A stretch of 64,000 nt of DNA from Kappaphycus alvarezii (taxonomy: Eukaryota; Rhodophyta; Florideophyceae; Gigartinales; Solieriaceae): NCBI GenBank assembly GCA_002205965.3, contig NADL03000450.1, positions 1,054,001 to 1,118,000 of the forward strand. The letters are read 5' to 3'. The notes below the pieces were generated by a model. The model made no database searches. It was not told the origin of the DNA and saw nothing but the letters and a program-made list of their open reading frames with translations. The translations under genes were made by a program, and so were the position numbers. Of the stretch, positions 51,849 through 64,000 are shown one piece after another. Every line of letters starts with the position of its first letter. Position 1 is the first letter of the stretch.

Positions 51849-54800
51849 TAGCTGGTGGATCGACCGAAACGCCCTTTCTCACCACTTTTCGTGAGGTCCT
51901 CATCCGAGGTACGCCATATTGATCAGTGGTCGCCTTCGCGATCCGGTTATCAGTCAACCCCAGCATTCAGCTTGGCCCGTCGGTCGGAATGAACGCCACC
52001 AGTCGACGTCTAGGATGGAACCCGGCCGAAAAAGACGTTGGTCAAATCCAATTGGTCTGAAGAAGCATCGCGACGGGAGTCAACGCTCCGTCCGATTCGA
52101 CCAAAGGTCAGAATTTGAAACGAATGTCCATGTCCGTGGATCACTCATTTCTAACGCGGCTCGAGCCCAAGTCGATCCGCGTCTTCCTTCGCCGGTACGA
52201 TGGGTACTGCAGGGGAATCAAAGGCCGTGCTTCCCAACTGGCGCAAGATTCCTCCGTCTCGTTAGAGCCGGCCAACCGGTCAACCTCATTTACTGCGTCG
52301 ATGCCGACCAGTTGGAGTCCGCCATGGACTGAGGCATGATTCCAAACGTCACGTCGGTTGATCCCCTCACGGACAAATCTCTGCGGTCGTCCCTGGACAA
52401 CGACATCCACGAGTCTCAAACCACCGTGACGGAAAGCGGCCTGACAAAACTAGTCTAGAACATCCTCAATATGGACATGAGCGTCAAATGGACCAAAGAA
52501 CGGATGAAACTCTTGTTCATTGAGTACAAATCGCTCCTCCGGACTAACGGCCTCAAGTAGGTTACCAAAAAGGCCCAGAAAGTTGCTGTACGTCATTTTC
52601 TCTCCGCCTAACTAAGGACACGCCTCAAACAGGACGTCGGCTTCCTGCACAACAATCTCAATACTGACTTCGCCGGGTTCATGAAGCACGCGATCGAGGT
52701 CTCGAAGGCCTTCGAGAAAGTCGACAGTGGTCTCCCGAGGCCCCGTAAGTCCGACTTCGGGGGAAACAAGAACAAAAAGGCCAGAGCTGACAGCAGCTAT
52801 GTCGGCGTATCGTGCAACAAGGCAGGTACCCAAACAAGCCCGAATTCCGGCAAAAAGGAGAAGAAATCCCCACTGTCTCCGTGTCCTCTGCCCAAGTTCA
52901 AAGGCAAGGAGAAATCTCTCTGGATTGCCGACTGCCCGGACTACACGGAGGCAGAGAAAAGCCAGTATAAGGAGGAGCTCGCCGCCCTCGAGGCTCATGG
53001 CCATCCATCGGAGTACACAAGGTCGCAGACGTCATCAAAGTCTGTCAAACGCCTCCAGCAGACGGCGGGAAACAGAAAGAACGACATTGACACTCTGTCG
53101 TGTCAGATGACCGTATAAGATGTTTGAATGGCCCTCGAGGTTGTTGGACGATGCGATGACGGAAGCGATAAGACACTGGCACCCAAAGAGCTGGCCAAAA
53201 AGGCTGCCCCTAAGGGCATTGGAAAACTTGAGGCCATCGAAACTGTCCGCCTCAAAGTCGCCCTCACAAAGAAGGGTGACACTGCCAATTTCCCTTTCTC
53301 TCGTGCTTGGACGGTACCAAGCACCGTCCTTCACCTGTCCTCGTGACGCCTCGCGCTCAAGAACATCAAGTTCCTCGTCGCGGATGACAACGGCGCGATG
53401 GCCTGCGAAGACCTGCTCATTGGTCCTCCGGTCTTACAGCACCTACGCTTCGACGCCAAAACGCTGCTCGAAGCGAACATCCAAACTCTTGATGGCACCG
53501 ACTGCAGCCTCACAGACAAGCCACCGTCCAACATTGGCAAACGTGGCCGGTTGTTGACGGCTCGCCTCAACAGACAGTGCGACGATGAGAAGCACCCCGC
53601 GGCCGATCGTCCAAGGGTCAACTACCACACTGCCCGGCAGAAAGACGACCCCTTCCCCGACCCGTCGCTGCTGGATCCCATCGATGAAGACCAGAAATCC
53701 GCAAGGCCGTCGAGGAAAGCGAGTAAGCGGCCAAGCAGAACGGCGTGGCGGACATCTTTGAGTAAAAATTCAAGGGTATCCTGCTCGACCACATGGAAAT
53801 CTTCCGAACCTCTTTCTCTGCAGCGCCGCCAGCCAAACTTCCGCCGCTCAAGATTGAACTCACGCCAGACGCGAAGCCCGTAAAGGTCCGCCTGGGGATG
53901 TACTCCAAGGAGCAGAAGGAGTTCATGCGCGAATTCGTCAACAATCTTGTGGCCCACAGGATGACGTACCCTAACCCGACGTCTAAATGGGCCTGCACTC
54001 CGCTGCTCGTGCCGAAAACCGGCGCCCGGTTCCGATTCACTGTCGACCTACAACTGGTCAACATCTTTACGGTGCGGCACCACTTCCCCATGCCGAAACT
54101 GGAACACGAGCTGTCAGGACTAGCGGGAGCAGTCTACTTTGCAAGCTTCGACAAGTCGCACGGCTACTGGCAGCTGATGCTCGCCAGGCAGTCGCAAGAG
54201 TGCCAGTCATTTATCACACCGGACGGCATCTTCACGCCCATGCGGGTCTTGCATGGCACGAAAAACGCGGTTACACACCTGCAGTCGTTCTTAGCGGGCA
54301 TAATTCCCGATGAATTGCTAGACAACATCCTCATTTGGCTGGACGACATCTTGCTCCACGCACCCACGTTCGAGAAACTTTTTCAGTCTATCCGGTCTTT
54401 CTTCGAGTTGTGCGCAAGGTAAAACATCAAGCTGCACCCAGTTAAGTGTATCCTCTTCACTAAGGAGGTCCGCTGGTGTGGCCGGCTCATTTCGGCTGAT
54501 GGAATCCGCTACGACCCGCGCGAACTGAATGGCCTCCTATCCATGGAGCCGCCTATCACTGGGACACACTTGCAGCAGTTCGTCTGCGTGTTGCAGTGGT
54601 TCAAGCAAGCCATTCCTAACTTCACCGAGTTGGTGGCCCTACTGCACGACTTAATGGAGCACGTCTACGGCCTCGCGGGTAAGCGGACGAAGCGCGCTGT
54701 GAGCCGCGTCCTCTTGGCACAACACGGCTGGGGCAAGACCTAAATGGACGCGTTAGAAGCCCGCAAGAAAGAGCTCGCCAACCAAGTCAGGCTCGCGCAT

Positions 54801-56778
54801 CGAGACACAACACACCTTCGGTGCGTCTACACCGACGCAGACGACCTGGCTTGGGCAGGTATCATTACACAAATGCCGATCTCGGACGTTACCAGGCCGC
54901 AAAAGCAGCAGCGACACGCGCCGCTGTCCTTCTTGTCTTGCCGGTTTGACAAGACGCAGCTCGGTTGGTCTATATTGGAGAGAGAGGCATATGCAGTCAT
55001 GAACACCCTTGACCACATGCACTGGCTCGTGGCTTCGCCCGCCGGCTTCGACCTCTACACGGACCACAACAAACTCATCTTCCTCTTTGATCCCCTGGCC
55101 GTCGTCAGTGACATGTCGCAGTCTTCTCTACGCAAGGTCCTTCGATGGGCTGTAAAGATGATTGTGTACAACTTCACGTTCTACCACATCAAGGGGAAAG
55201 AGAACGTCTGGGCTGACCTTTTGACTCGTTGGTCCACCGTTTCGCCCGCGGTGCGACGCCTCGTCCGCATCCCGGAACTTCCATCGTCCTGCCATGAGGA
55301 TTTCGAGTGGCCCACTCCGAAATATATCGCTAAAGTTCGGGAGGAACACGCCTGTGCTCGGAAGAAAGGTTTGAACCGCTTGAATGGCCTTTGGACTTAC
55401 CCAGACGGCAAGATCTGGGTCCCAGATGACGCTCCTGACTTGAAATTGCGACTTTGCATCATCGCACATACTGGCCCGGCCGTCCATCGCTGTAGCGGAG
55501 TCACGGAACGCGCCCTTCGGCCAAGCTCAACTGGCTAACCCTATTGGACGACGTCCGGACCTTTGTGCGCGCGTGCAGACAGTGTTTATCGACCCTTGGA
55601 GGGGAGAAGATACCACCTCCTTTTGGCCCGGCAGTTCACGGAACAAAGCCCAACTATCTCGTGCAGTTCGACTACATTGACCTTGGGCCTGGCAACAGCG
55701 GCGACGAGTACGTCCTGATGCTGCGCGACGATAATTCTGACTACAAGTGGTTTTTCTGCTTTCCGAGCACGGACGCGGAGAACGCCGCTCAAACCATCAT
55801 CGACTAGTGCGCTGCCAAAGGCTTTCCTTGTGGCTTGATGTGCGATGGGCCGACGCATTTCAAGAACGAGACAGTTCGTCGTGTGTCCAAGGGTCTGGAA
55901 ACACCGCACCATTTCACGCTACCGTATTTTCTGTGAAGAAACGGTGCGGTGGAGCGCCTAGGTCGCGAACTACTTCTTGTCTTACGATCGTTCATCTCGG
56001 AGTTGCGGATGCACAACAAGGAATGGACAGATCTCATCCCCATTGTTCAATCGGTCCTCAATAATGCTCTGTCCCCGCACCGCGGGAATGTCTGTCCAAT
56101 CACGGCCTTCATTGGCCGCGAACCAACACCGCCGGTCCTCAAGTTCATTCAGTCCTCTACTGCCACGCCGCTCACCATCACAGAGCCACAGCGTGAGTCC
56201 AAGCTGAACGTTGAGGAGCTCGTCGAGCTGCGCGCAGATCTACATCCATGAGTACAGTCCAGTTGGGACAAGCACAGGCAGCAGTCAAGAGCTGCCGCGT
56301 CAAAGGGACAGTTGCTGAATTTCACCGAAGGTGACTACGTTCTCGTGGCCCGCTCCGACTTCCACGCCTGCGGGAAACTCTGACCCCGCTGGCGCGGACC
56401 ACGCCAGGTCCGCAAGGCCCTGAACGACTACGTCTACCAAATCGAGGATCTTCGTAATGTCAAATTAGAGGACATACATGCTTACCGACTCAAGCGCTTT
56501 CGCGAAAGCGAGATTGACAAGGTGGCCATCATGTCACACGTCTTGCAGTCCGAAACGGGCATGGCGGTATCACGCCTGATGAGTCTTGAGGACTGTCCTG
56601 ATGGCCTACACGTTGGGGTCCGCTGGAAGGGGCTTAGCAACAATGAAAACAAGCTCGAGCCGATCGCTCGCGTCTGCGAAGACGTGCCGCAACTCTTTGC
56701 CAAATTGTACAAGCGGAAGCACACTCCGGCCGACCTCGCCACACGGGCACGCCCAGCTAGGCTTCTGAAAGAGGGTAG

Positions 56779-57122
56779 TGTAGCGCACAGCGCTATTCTT
56801 CACACCATACAGGATGCCATACAGGATGCCCATAGGTAACCGTGTTTCAGAGCAGTATGTGCCATGGCCACATGTGGGCTACCAAGTTGGCATAATGTGG
56901 GTAGTACCAACACTTATGCCAACGGAGTCAGGCTTACAGTACAGTATATCACCTATGACGTTGCTTATTGCGTAAGTCACGTTCCAGCTTCCACGTTCAC
57001 CTGGCCAGCACAGCAGCGGCGGCAGCGGCGGTGCTGAACTGGTCGCGGGCGGAAGCATGCCTCCCAGAATAGTATAAATAGCCTACAGGGTCTCTCACCC
57101 CATTAAAAAAAGGTATCGATCA
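56779..57122 (+). repeat. Gypsy LTR 2 (shared by both units)
   Basis: Identical by eye to LTR 1. It is preceded by the purine-rich GAAAGAGGGTAG, a likely polypurine tract, and followed by the same putative primer-binding site. It serves as 3' LTR of unit 1 and 5' LTR of unit 2. Confidence 0.85.
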
Positions 57123-60100
57123 TAGCTGGTGGATCGACCGAAACGCCCTTTCTCACCACTTTTCGTGAGGTCCTCATCCGAGGTACGCCATATTGATCAG
57201 TGGTCGCCTTCGCGATCCGGTTATCAGTCAACCCCAGCATTCAGCTTGGCCCGTCGGTCGGAATGAACGCCACCAGTCGACGTCTAGGATGGAACCCGGC
57301 CGAAAAAGACGTTGGTCAAATCCAATTGGTCTGAAGAAGCATCGCGACGGGAGTCAACGCTCCGTCCGATTCGACCAAAGGTCAGAATTTGAAACGAATG
57401 TCCATGTCCGTGGATCACTCATTTCTAACGCGGCTCGAGCCCAAGTCGATCCGCGTCTTCCTTCGCCGGTACGATGGGTACTGCAGGGGAATCAAAGGCC
57501 GTGCTTCCCAACTGGCGCAAGATTCCTCCGTCTCGTTAGAGCCGGCCAACCGGTCAACCTCATTTACTGCGTCGATGCCGACCAGTTGGAGTCCGCCATG
57601 GACTGAGGCATGATTCCAAACGTCACGTCGGTTGATCCCCTCACGGACAAATCTCTGCGGTCGTCCCTGGACAACGACATCCACGAGTCTCAAACCACCG
57701 TGACGGAAAGCGGCCTGACAAAACTAGTCTAGAACATCCTCAATATGGACATGAGCGTCAAATGGACCAAAGAACGGATGAAACTCTTGTTCATTGAGTA
57801 CAAATCGCTCCTCCGGACTAACGGCCTCAAGTAGGTTACCAAAAAGGCCCAGAAAGTTGCTGTACGTCATTTTCTCTCCGCCTAACTAAGGACACGCCTC
57901 AAACAGGACGTCGGCTTCCTGCACAACAATCTCAATACTGACTTCGCCGGGTTCATGAAGCACGCGATCGAGGTCTCGAAGGCCTTCGAGAAAGTCGACA
58001 GTGGTCTCCCGAGGCCCCGTAAGTCCGACTTCGGGGGAAACAAGAACAAAAAGGCCAGAGCTGACAGCAGCTATGTCGGCGTATCGTGCAACAAGGCAGG
58101 TACCCAAACAAGCCCGAATTCCGGCAAAAAGGAGAAGAAATCCCCACTGTCTCCGTGTCCTCTGCCCAAGTTCAAAGGCAAGGAGAAATCTCTCTGGATT
58201 GCCGACTGCCCGGACTACACGGAGGCAGAGAAAAGCCAGTATAAGGAGGAGCTCGCCGCCCTCGAGGCTCATGGCCATCCATCGGAGTACACAAGGTCGC
58301 AGACGTCATCAAAGTCTGTCAAACGCCTCCAGCAGACGGCGGGAAACAGAAAGAACGACATTGACACTCTGTCGTGTCAGATGACCGTATAAGATGTTTG
58401 AATGGCCCTCGAGGTTGTTGGACGATGCGATGACGGAAGCGATAAGACACTGGCACCCAAAGAGCTGGCCAAAAAGGCTGCCCCTAAGGGCATTGGAAAA
58501 CTTGAGGCCATCGAAACTGTCCGCCTCAAAGTCGCCCTCACAAAGAAGGGTGACACTGCCAATTTCCCTTTCTCTCGTGCTTGGACGGTACCAAGCACCG
58601 TCCTTCACCTGTCCTCGTGACGCCTCGCGCTCAAGAACATCAAGTTCCTCGTCGCGGATGACAACGGCGCGATGGCCTGCGAAGACCTGCTCATTGGTCC
58701 TCCGGTCTTACAGCACCTACGCTTCGACGCCAAAACGCTGCTCGAAGCGAACATCCAAACTCTTGATGGCACCGACTGCAGCCTCACAGACAAGCCACCG
58801 TCCAACATTGGCAAACGTGGCCGGTTGTTGACGGCTCGCCTCAACAGACAGTGCGACGATGAGAAGCACCCCGCGGCCGATCGTCCAAGGGTCAACTACC
58901 ACACTGCCCGGCAGAAAGACGACCCCTTCCCCGACCCGTCGCTGCTGGATCCCATCGATGAAGACCAGAAATCCGCAAGGCCGTCGAGGAAAGCGAGTAA
59001 GCGGCCAAGCAGAACGGCGTGGCGGACATCTTTGAGTAAAAATTCAAGGGTATCCTGCTCGACCACATGGAAATCTTCCGAACCTCTTTCTCTGCAGCGC
59101 CGCCAGCCAAACTTCCGCCGCTCAAGATTGAACTCACGCCAGACGCGAAGCCCGTAAAGGTCCGCCTGGGGATGTACTCCAAGGAGCAGAAGGAGTTCAT
59201 GCGCGAATTCGTCAACAATCTTGTGGCCCACAGGATGACGTACCCTAACCCGACGTCTAAATGGGCCTGCACTCCGCTGCTCGTGCCGAAAACCGGCGCC
59301 CGGTTCCGATTCACTGTCGACCTACAACTGGTCAACATCTTTACGGTGCGGCACCACTTCCCCATGCCGAAACTGGAACACGAGCTGTCAGGACTAGCGG
59401 GAGCAGTCTACTTTGCAAGCTTCGACAAGTCGCACGGCTACTGGCAGCTGATGCTCGCCAGGCAGTCGCAAGAGTGCCAGTCATTTATCACACCGGACGG
59501 CATCTTCACGCCCATGCGGGTCTTGCATGGCACGAAAAACGCGGTTACACACCTGCAGTCGTTCTTAGCGGGCATAATTCCCGATGAATTGCTAGACAAC
59601 ATCCTCATTTGGCTGGACGACATCTTGCTCCACGCACCCACGTTCGAGAAACTTTTTCAGTCTATCCGGTCTTTCTTCGAGTTGTGCGCAAGGTAAAACA
59701 TCAAGCTGCACCCAGTTAAGTGTATCCTCTTCACTAAGGAGGTCCGCTGGTGTGGCCGGCTCATTTCGGCTGATGGAATCCGCTACGACCCGCGCGAACT
59801 GAATGGCCTCCTATCCATGGAGCCGCCTATCACTGGGACACACTTGCAGCAGTTCGTCTGCGTGTTGCAGTGGTTCAAGCAAGCCATTCCTAACTTCACC
59901 GAGTTGGTGGCCCTACTGCACGACTTAATGGAGCACGTCTACGGCCTCGCGGGTAAGCGGACGAAGCGCGCTGTGAGCCGCGTCCTCTTGGCACAACACG
60001 GCTGGGGCAAGACCTAAATGGACGCGTTAGAAGCCCGCAAGAAAGAGCTCGCCAACCAAGTCAGGCTCGCGCATCGAGACACAACACACCTTCGGTGCGT

Positions 60101-62052
60101 CTACACCGACGCAGACGACCTGGCTTGGGCAGGTATCATTACACAAATGCCGATCTCGGACGTTACCAGGCCGCAAAAGCAGCAGCGACACGCGCCGCTG
60201 TCCTTCTTGTCTTGCCGGTTTGACAAGACGCAGCTCGGTTGGTCTATATTGGAGAGAGAGGCATATGCAGTCATGAACACCCTTGACCACATGCACTGGC
60301 TCGTGGCTTCGCCCGCCGGCTTCGACCTCTACACGGACCACAACAAACTCATCTTCCTCTTTGATCCCCTGGCCGTCGTCAGTGACATGTCGCAGTCTTC
60401 TCTACGCAAGGTCCTTCGATGGGCTGTAAAGATGATTGTGTACAACTTCACGTTCTACCACATCAAGGGGAAAGAGAACGTCTGGGCTGACCTTTTGACT
60501 CGTTGGTCCACCGTTTCGCCCGCGGTGCGACGCCTCGTCCGCATCCCGGAACTTCCATCGTCCTGCCATGAGGATTTCGAGTGGCCCACTCCGAAATATA
60601 TCGCTAAAGTTCGGGAGGAACACGCCTGTGCTCGGAAGAAAGGTTTGAACCGCTTGAATGGCCTTTGGACTTACCCAGACGGCAAGATCTGGGTCCCAGA
60701 TGACGCTCCTGACTTGAAATTGCGACTTTGCATCATCGCACATACTGGCCCGGCCGTCCATCGCTGTAGCGGAGTCACGGAACGCGCCCTTCGGCCAAGC
60801 TCAACTGGCTAACCCTATTGGACGACGTCCGGACCTTTGTGCGCGCGTGCAGACAGTGTTTATCGACCCTTGGAGGGGAGAAGATACCACCTCCTTTTGG
60901 CCCGGCAGTTCACGGAACAAAGCCCAACTATCTCGTGCAGTTCGACTACATTGACCTTGGGCCTGGCAACAGCGGCGACGAGTACGTCCTGATGCTGCGC
61001 GACGATAATTCTGACTACAAGTGGTTTTTCTGCTTTCCGAGCACGGACGCGGAGAACGCCGCTCAAACCATCATCGACTAGTGCGCTGCCAAAGGCTTTC
61101 CTTGTGGCTTGATGTGCGATGGGCCGACGCATTTCAAGAACGAGACAGTTCGTCGTGTGTCCAAGGGTCTGGAAACACCGCACCATTTCACGCTACCGTA
61201 TTTTCTGTGAAGAAACGGTGCGGTGGAGCGCCTAGGTCGCGAACTACTTCTTGTCTTACGATCGTTCATCTCGGAGTTGCGGATGCACAACAAGGAATGG
61301 ACAGATCTCATCCCCATTGTTCAATCGGTCCTCAATAATGCTCTGTCCCCGCACCGCGGGAATGTCTGTCCAATCACGGCCTTCATTGGCCGCGAACCAA
61401 CACCGCCGGTCCTCAAGTTCATTCAGTCCTCTACTGCCACGCCGCTCACCATCACAGAGCCACAGCGTGAGTCCAAGCTGAACGTTGAGGAGCTCGTCGA
61501 GCTGCGCGCAGATCTACATCCATGAGTACAGTCCAGTTGGGACAAGCACAGGCAGCAGTCAAGAGCTGCCGCGTCAAAGGGACAGTTGCTGAATTTCACC
61601 GAAGGTGACTACGTTCTCGTGGCCCGCTCCGACTTCCACGCCTGCGGGAAACTCTGACCCCGCTGGCGCGGACCACGCCAGGTCCGCAAGGCCCTGAACG
61701 ACTACGTCTACCAAATCGAGGATCTTCGTAATGTCAAATTAGAGGACATACATGCTTACCGACTCAAGCGCTTTCGCGAAAGCGAGATTGACAAGGTGGC
61801 CATCATGTCACACGTCTTGCAGTCCGAAACGGGCATGGCGGTATCACGCCTGATGAGTCTTGAGGACTGTCCTGATGGCCTACACGTTGGGGTCCGCTGG
61901 AAGGGGCTTAGCAACAATGAAAACAAGCTCGAGCCGATCGCTCGCGTCTGCGAAGACGTGCCGCAACTCTTTGCCAAATTGTACAAGCGGAAGCACACTC
62001 CGGCCGACCTCGCCACACGGGCACGCCCAGCTAGGCTTCTGAAAGAGGGTAG

Positions 62053-62396
62053 TGTAGCGCACAGCGCTATTCTTCACACCATACAGGATGCCATACAGGA
62101 TGCCCATAGGTAACCGTGTTTCAGAGCAGTATGTGCCATGGCCACATGTGGGCTACCAAGTTGGCATAATGTGGGTAGTACCAACACTTATGCCAACGGA
62201 GTCAGGCTTACAGTACAGTATATCACCTATGACGTTGCTTATTGCGTAAGTCACGTTCCAGCTTCCACGTTCACCTGGCCAGCACAGCAGCGGCGGCAGC
62301 GGCGGTGCTGAACTGGTCGCGGGCGGAAGCATGCCTCCCAGAATAGTATAAATAGTCTACAGGGTCTCTCACCCCATTAAAAAAAGGTATCGATCA
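62053..62396 (+). repeat. Gypsy LTR 3
   Basis: Differs from LTRs 1 and 2 at about one position. The sequence after it resembles the element leader but is clearly diverged, unlike the bodies upstream. Confidence 0.82.
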
Positions 62397-62580
62397 TAGC
62401 TGGTGGATCGACCAAAACGCCCTTTGGTCTCACCCCTTTTCCTGAGGTCCTCATCTGAGGCACTCCGTAATTGGTCTGAGTTCACCTCTGAAGACGGCGA
62501 CGGCGTCGATGACGCATTTTGCCAAGCAGAGGAGCTGGACCTTGCCGAGGCGATGGTTCAGTAAGTAGCGATGGTGAGTG
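62397..62580 (+). mobile_element. Diverged Gypsy leader/gag fragment after LTR 3
   Basis: Bases 62,397-62,490 align with the leader after LTR 1 (shared GGTGGATCGACC-AAACGCCCTTT and GAGGTCCTCATC-GAGG) but with clear divergence. This then gives way to an acidic coding piece (EDGDGVDDAFCQAEELDLAE). It belongs to an older relative of the array element. Confidence 0.6.
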
Positions 62581-63290
62581 GCGGTCTGCCACATATGTTA
62601 ACTCATGTTTACGACGTAGTCACTATCTGAAAAACTCCGGAACTTAGCCATACGTATCTTTCAAATGTAAAACACCCAAAAATTACTGGAAAACCCTGGG
62701 ATAGATCGGATATATCTTCCAATAGTAAAACACCAAACCTTTTCCCAAACATTACCTTCAGGTGTTGGAGACCTGAGGCCTATTGGTTTGGGGACGGTGG
62801 GGGCCAGCTCTGGCTCCGAGCGCATTTCATGACAAATGCTGAATAAGTGGTAACGTAGGGACCAGTTCACCGGACGAGGGACATTCTTTGACGCTCTAGT
62901 ATGGGTTTGTAGCAGGGAAAAACGATCCATACTTGCCCGAGATCGTATTACCGCCACAAAGATATATTTTGCGCGTGAACGAACCTTTGCGGGACCGACA
63001 CGAGATTATTGTACTGTTGCCTCAATGCAAATGGTGCAAAGGTTAGGATTTCTTTGAATTTCCATTCAAACAATGAAGCAGGCTCCTGAGTAAATTTATT
63101 CGTACAATTCGGGTTGTCGAACTATCTGACCACAAGACGGGGCTCATGACTTGATCCTCTTTCCCCAAAACTATGAAGCAAAAGGTTCATGTAAAAAATA
63201 TAAATGATTTTATTTAAAATGATATGTGTAGATCCAAAATAGGTAATTCAAAATAAATGAACAATAAGTTATCTGCATAGAACTGAGAAT
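62581..63290. other. Flank with dispersed repeat copy 4
   Basis: The only recognisable item is the 62,686-62,746 copy (minus) of the dispersed repeat. A minus-strand ORF at 62,661-62,957 reads through it and has no recognised domain. The composition becomes AT-rich after 63,180. Confidence 0.45.
62686..62746 (-). repeat. Dispersed ~62-bp repeat, copy 4
   Basis: The reverse complement matches 32,918-32,979 nearly end to end. Confidence 0.65.
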
Positions 63291-63299
63291 AATAATAAA

Positions 63300-64000
63300 A
63301 AGAAAACCAACATTTATTGATCGACGGGAATAGTTCGATGGCCCGAGACTTGCTAAAAGTTTCTAACAGCCTAATACTAATTATACCGCAGATCAAAGTA
63401 GAAAGCTGCAAAGCTTATTCCACCAGTATAATAATAATTGGAGACCAAATTCATGCTTAATAATAATTGTAGCAAAATTATCCAGATGGAAATTAATCCA
63501 AATAATAAATCGCTGGCAATATATTTCCAGTAAGTATAAGTGTAGAAATTAAAAAACTGACAGACATAAAACTTGCTTCACGTCTGGTACAGTATAAAAC
63601 ATAGGCCAGTGAAAATAGATAAAATTATTTTTGATGATTCACAATAAATAAAAATTGTTGACCACTGATAAAAAATTGTTCCACAATTTTTCATCGCTGT
63701 ATTCGATATGGAAAACCAATTAATTAGTTTTCTATTAGTTGTAAAAATATTTTCCAACTTTCACATCTCAGCCCCCTCGAGTGTTCAGATTTGCTTACCA
63801 GAATCCAAATGAAGCAATAATCAGACCCAATTGGAACGTAGTCAAAAATAACCTATGGTCTATTCGCAAATTAGAAACATAGGGATGATTTGACTTCGAG
63901 TGGACGAATGAATGAGGCTAGGCTGATCTGTGACTGGCTGCAACTAATTTTTTCGCTGCTCCATATCCATTCCACTTTCTGGTCTGGTCTTTTACAATCT
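63300..64000 (-). mobile_element. Copia LTR (same family as 1,690-2,290), continuing off the window
   Basis: Bases 63,325-63,780 are collinear with the LTR near the left edge of the window, in the same orientation. The body would lie to the right, so this is probably a 3' LTR. The last 200 bases hold no recognisable domain. The family is AT-rich and old. Confidence 0.55.

Larger units (their letters stand above)
51505..62396 (+). mobile_element. Gypsy chromovirus tandem array: LTR-body-LTR-body-LTR
   Basis: Three 344-bp LTRs and two bodies repeat with an exact 5,274-bp period. The two bodies appear identical throughout. Within unit 1: gag-like region about 51,930-53,110, protease-like region about 53,340-53,560, RT 53,850-54,420 (WACTPLLVPKTGARFRFTVD, FDKSHGYWQLML), RNase H 54,740-55,240 (LGWSILEREAYAVMNTLDH), integrase 55,480-56,250 (FVRACRQCLSTLGGEK, NNALSPHRGNVCPITAFIG) and a chromodomain-like end 56,520-56,730 (GLHVGVRWKGLSNNENKLEP). 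RT before integrase marks Ty3/Gypsy. Both bodies are broken at about ten shared places, so the duplication followed the damage. Near-identical LTRs make it recent. Confidence 0.9.

Noticed and set aside
51505-62396. Two independent Gypsy insertions
   Set aside because: Identical bodies with the same damage, an exact period and a shared middle LTR fit duplication at the DNA level.
1-64000. tRNA, rRNA, CRISPR arrays, bacterial operons
   Set aside because: No cloverleaf with B-box, no rRNA-like conserved stretch and no regular repeat-spacer array was seen. Gene structure is eukaryotic.

Overview
The window is nuclear DNA from a eukaryote. It holds small islands of compact, intron-poor housekeeping genes separated by long stretches of decayed and nested transposable elements. 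The recognisable host genes are a mitochondrial S-adenosylmethionine carrier, a probable LYR-motif protein, chaperonin subunit CCT7, the COPII coat protein SEC23, dUTPase, the ribosome-recycling ATPase ABCE1, a small plant-type complex I subunit and the Golgi tether COG3. Three short introns (118-179 nt) are visible, and all start with GTACGT. Few introns, gene islands in a sea of LTR elements and a plant-type complex I subunit fit a florideophyte red alga best. This is an inference: no plastid-specific or lineage-diagnostic gene is present, and the Gypsy element looks like those of oomycetes.

Layout. 1-8.3 kb: promoter-like GTAC repeats, then a LINE copy (minus strand) split by a copia fragment with its parts in permuted order. 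8.5-16.7 kb: gene island 1 (SAM carrier, LYR candidate, CCT7, SEC23, an unrecognised helical protein). 16.7-20.9 kb: mostly non-coding, with one small hypothetical ORF and a cluster of short inverted repeats that look like DNA-transposon ends. 20.9-29.2 kb: two plus-strand copia fossils, the second inserted into the first. 29.2-34.7 kb: an AT-richer, decayed, unrecognised coding region. 34.7-42.3 kb: gene island 2 (dUTPase, ABCE1, complex I subunit, COG3). 42.4-47.1 kb: a second LINE copy (minus) with a short fragment in the opposite orientation beside it. 47.1-51.5 kb: gene-poor, with one cysteine-rich secreted-protein candidate. 51.5-62.4 kb: a Gypsy chromovirus in a tandem array of two identical 5,274-bp units sharing LTRs (three LTRs, two bodies). 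62.4-64 kb: flank and another copia LTR running off the end.

Two observations stand out. First, a palindromic TACTGTACAGTA-type motif lies 50-370 bp upstream of every host gene assigned here and is absent from the convergent gaps between gene ends. It is also in the LTRs of the Gypsy array and of one copia. It is a candidate lineage-wide promoter element. Second, nearly all frame breaks in the conserved host genes are single-base losses, mostly in homopolymers, at places where the conserved protein simply resumes in another frame. These look like uncorrected long-read consensus errors rather than pseudogenes.

The host genes are unrelated housekeeping functions (secretory pathway, protein folding, translation, nucleotide pools, mitochondria). 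They share divergent promoters rather than a pathway. I did not find a convincing multi-gene novel system; the promoter motif and the duplicated cysteine-module protein are the best leads.
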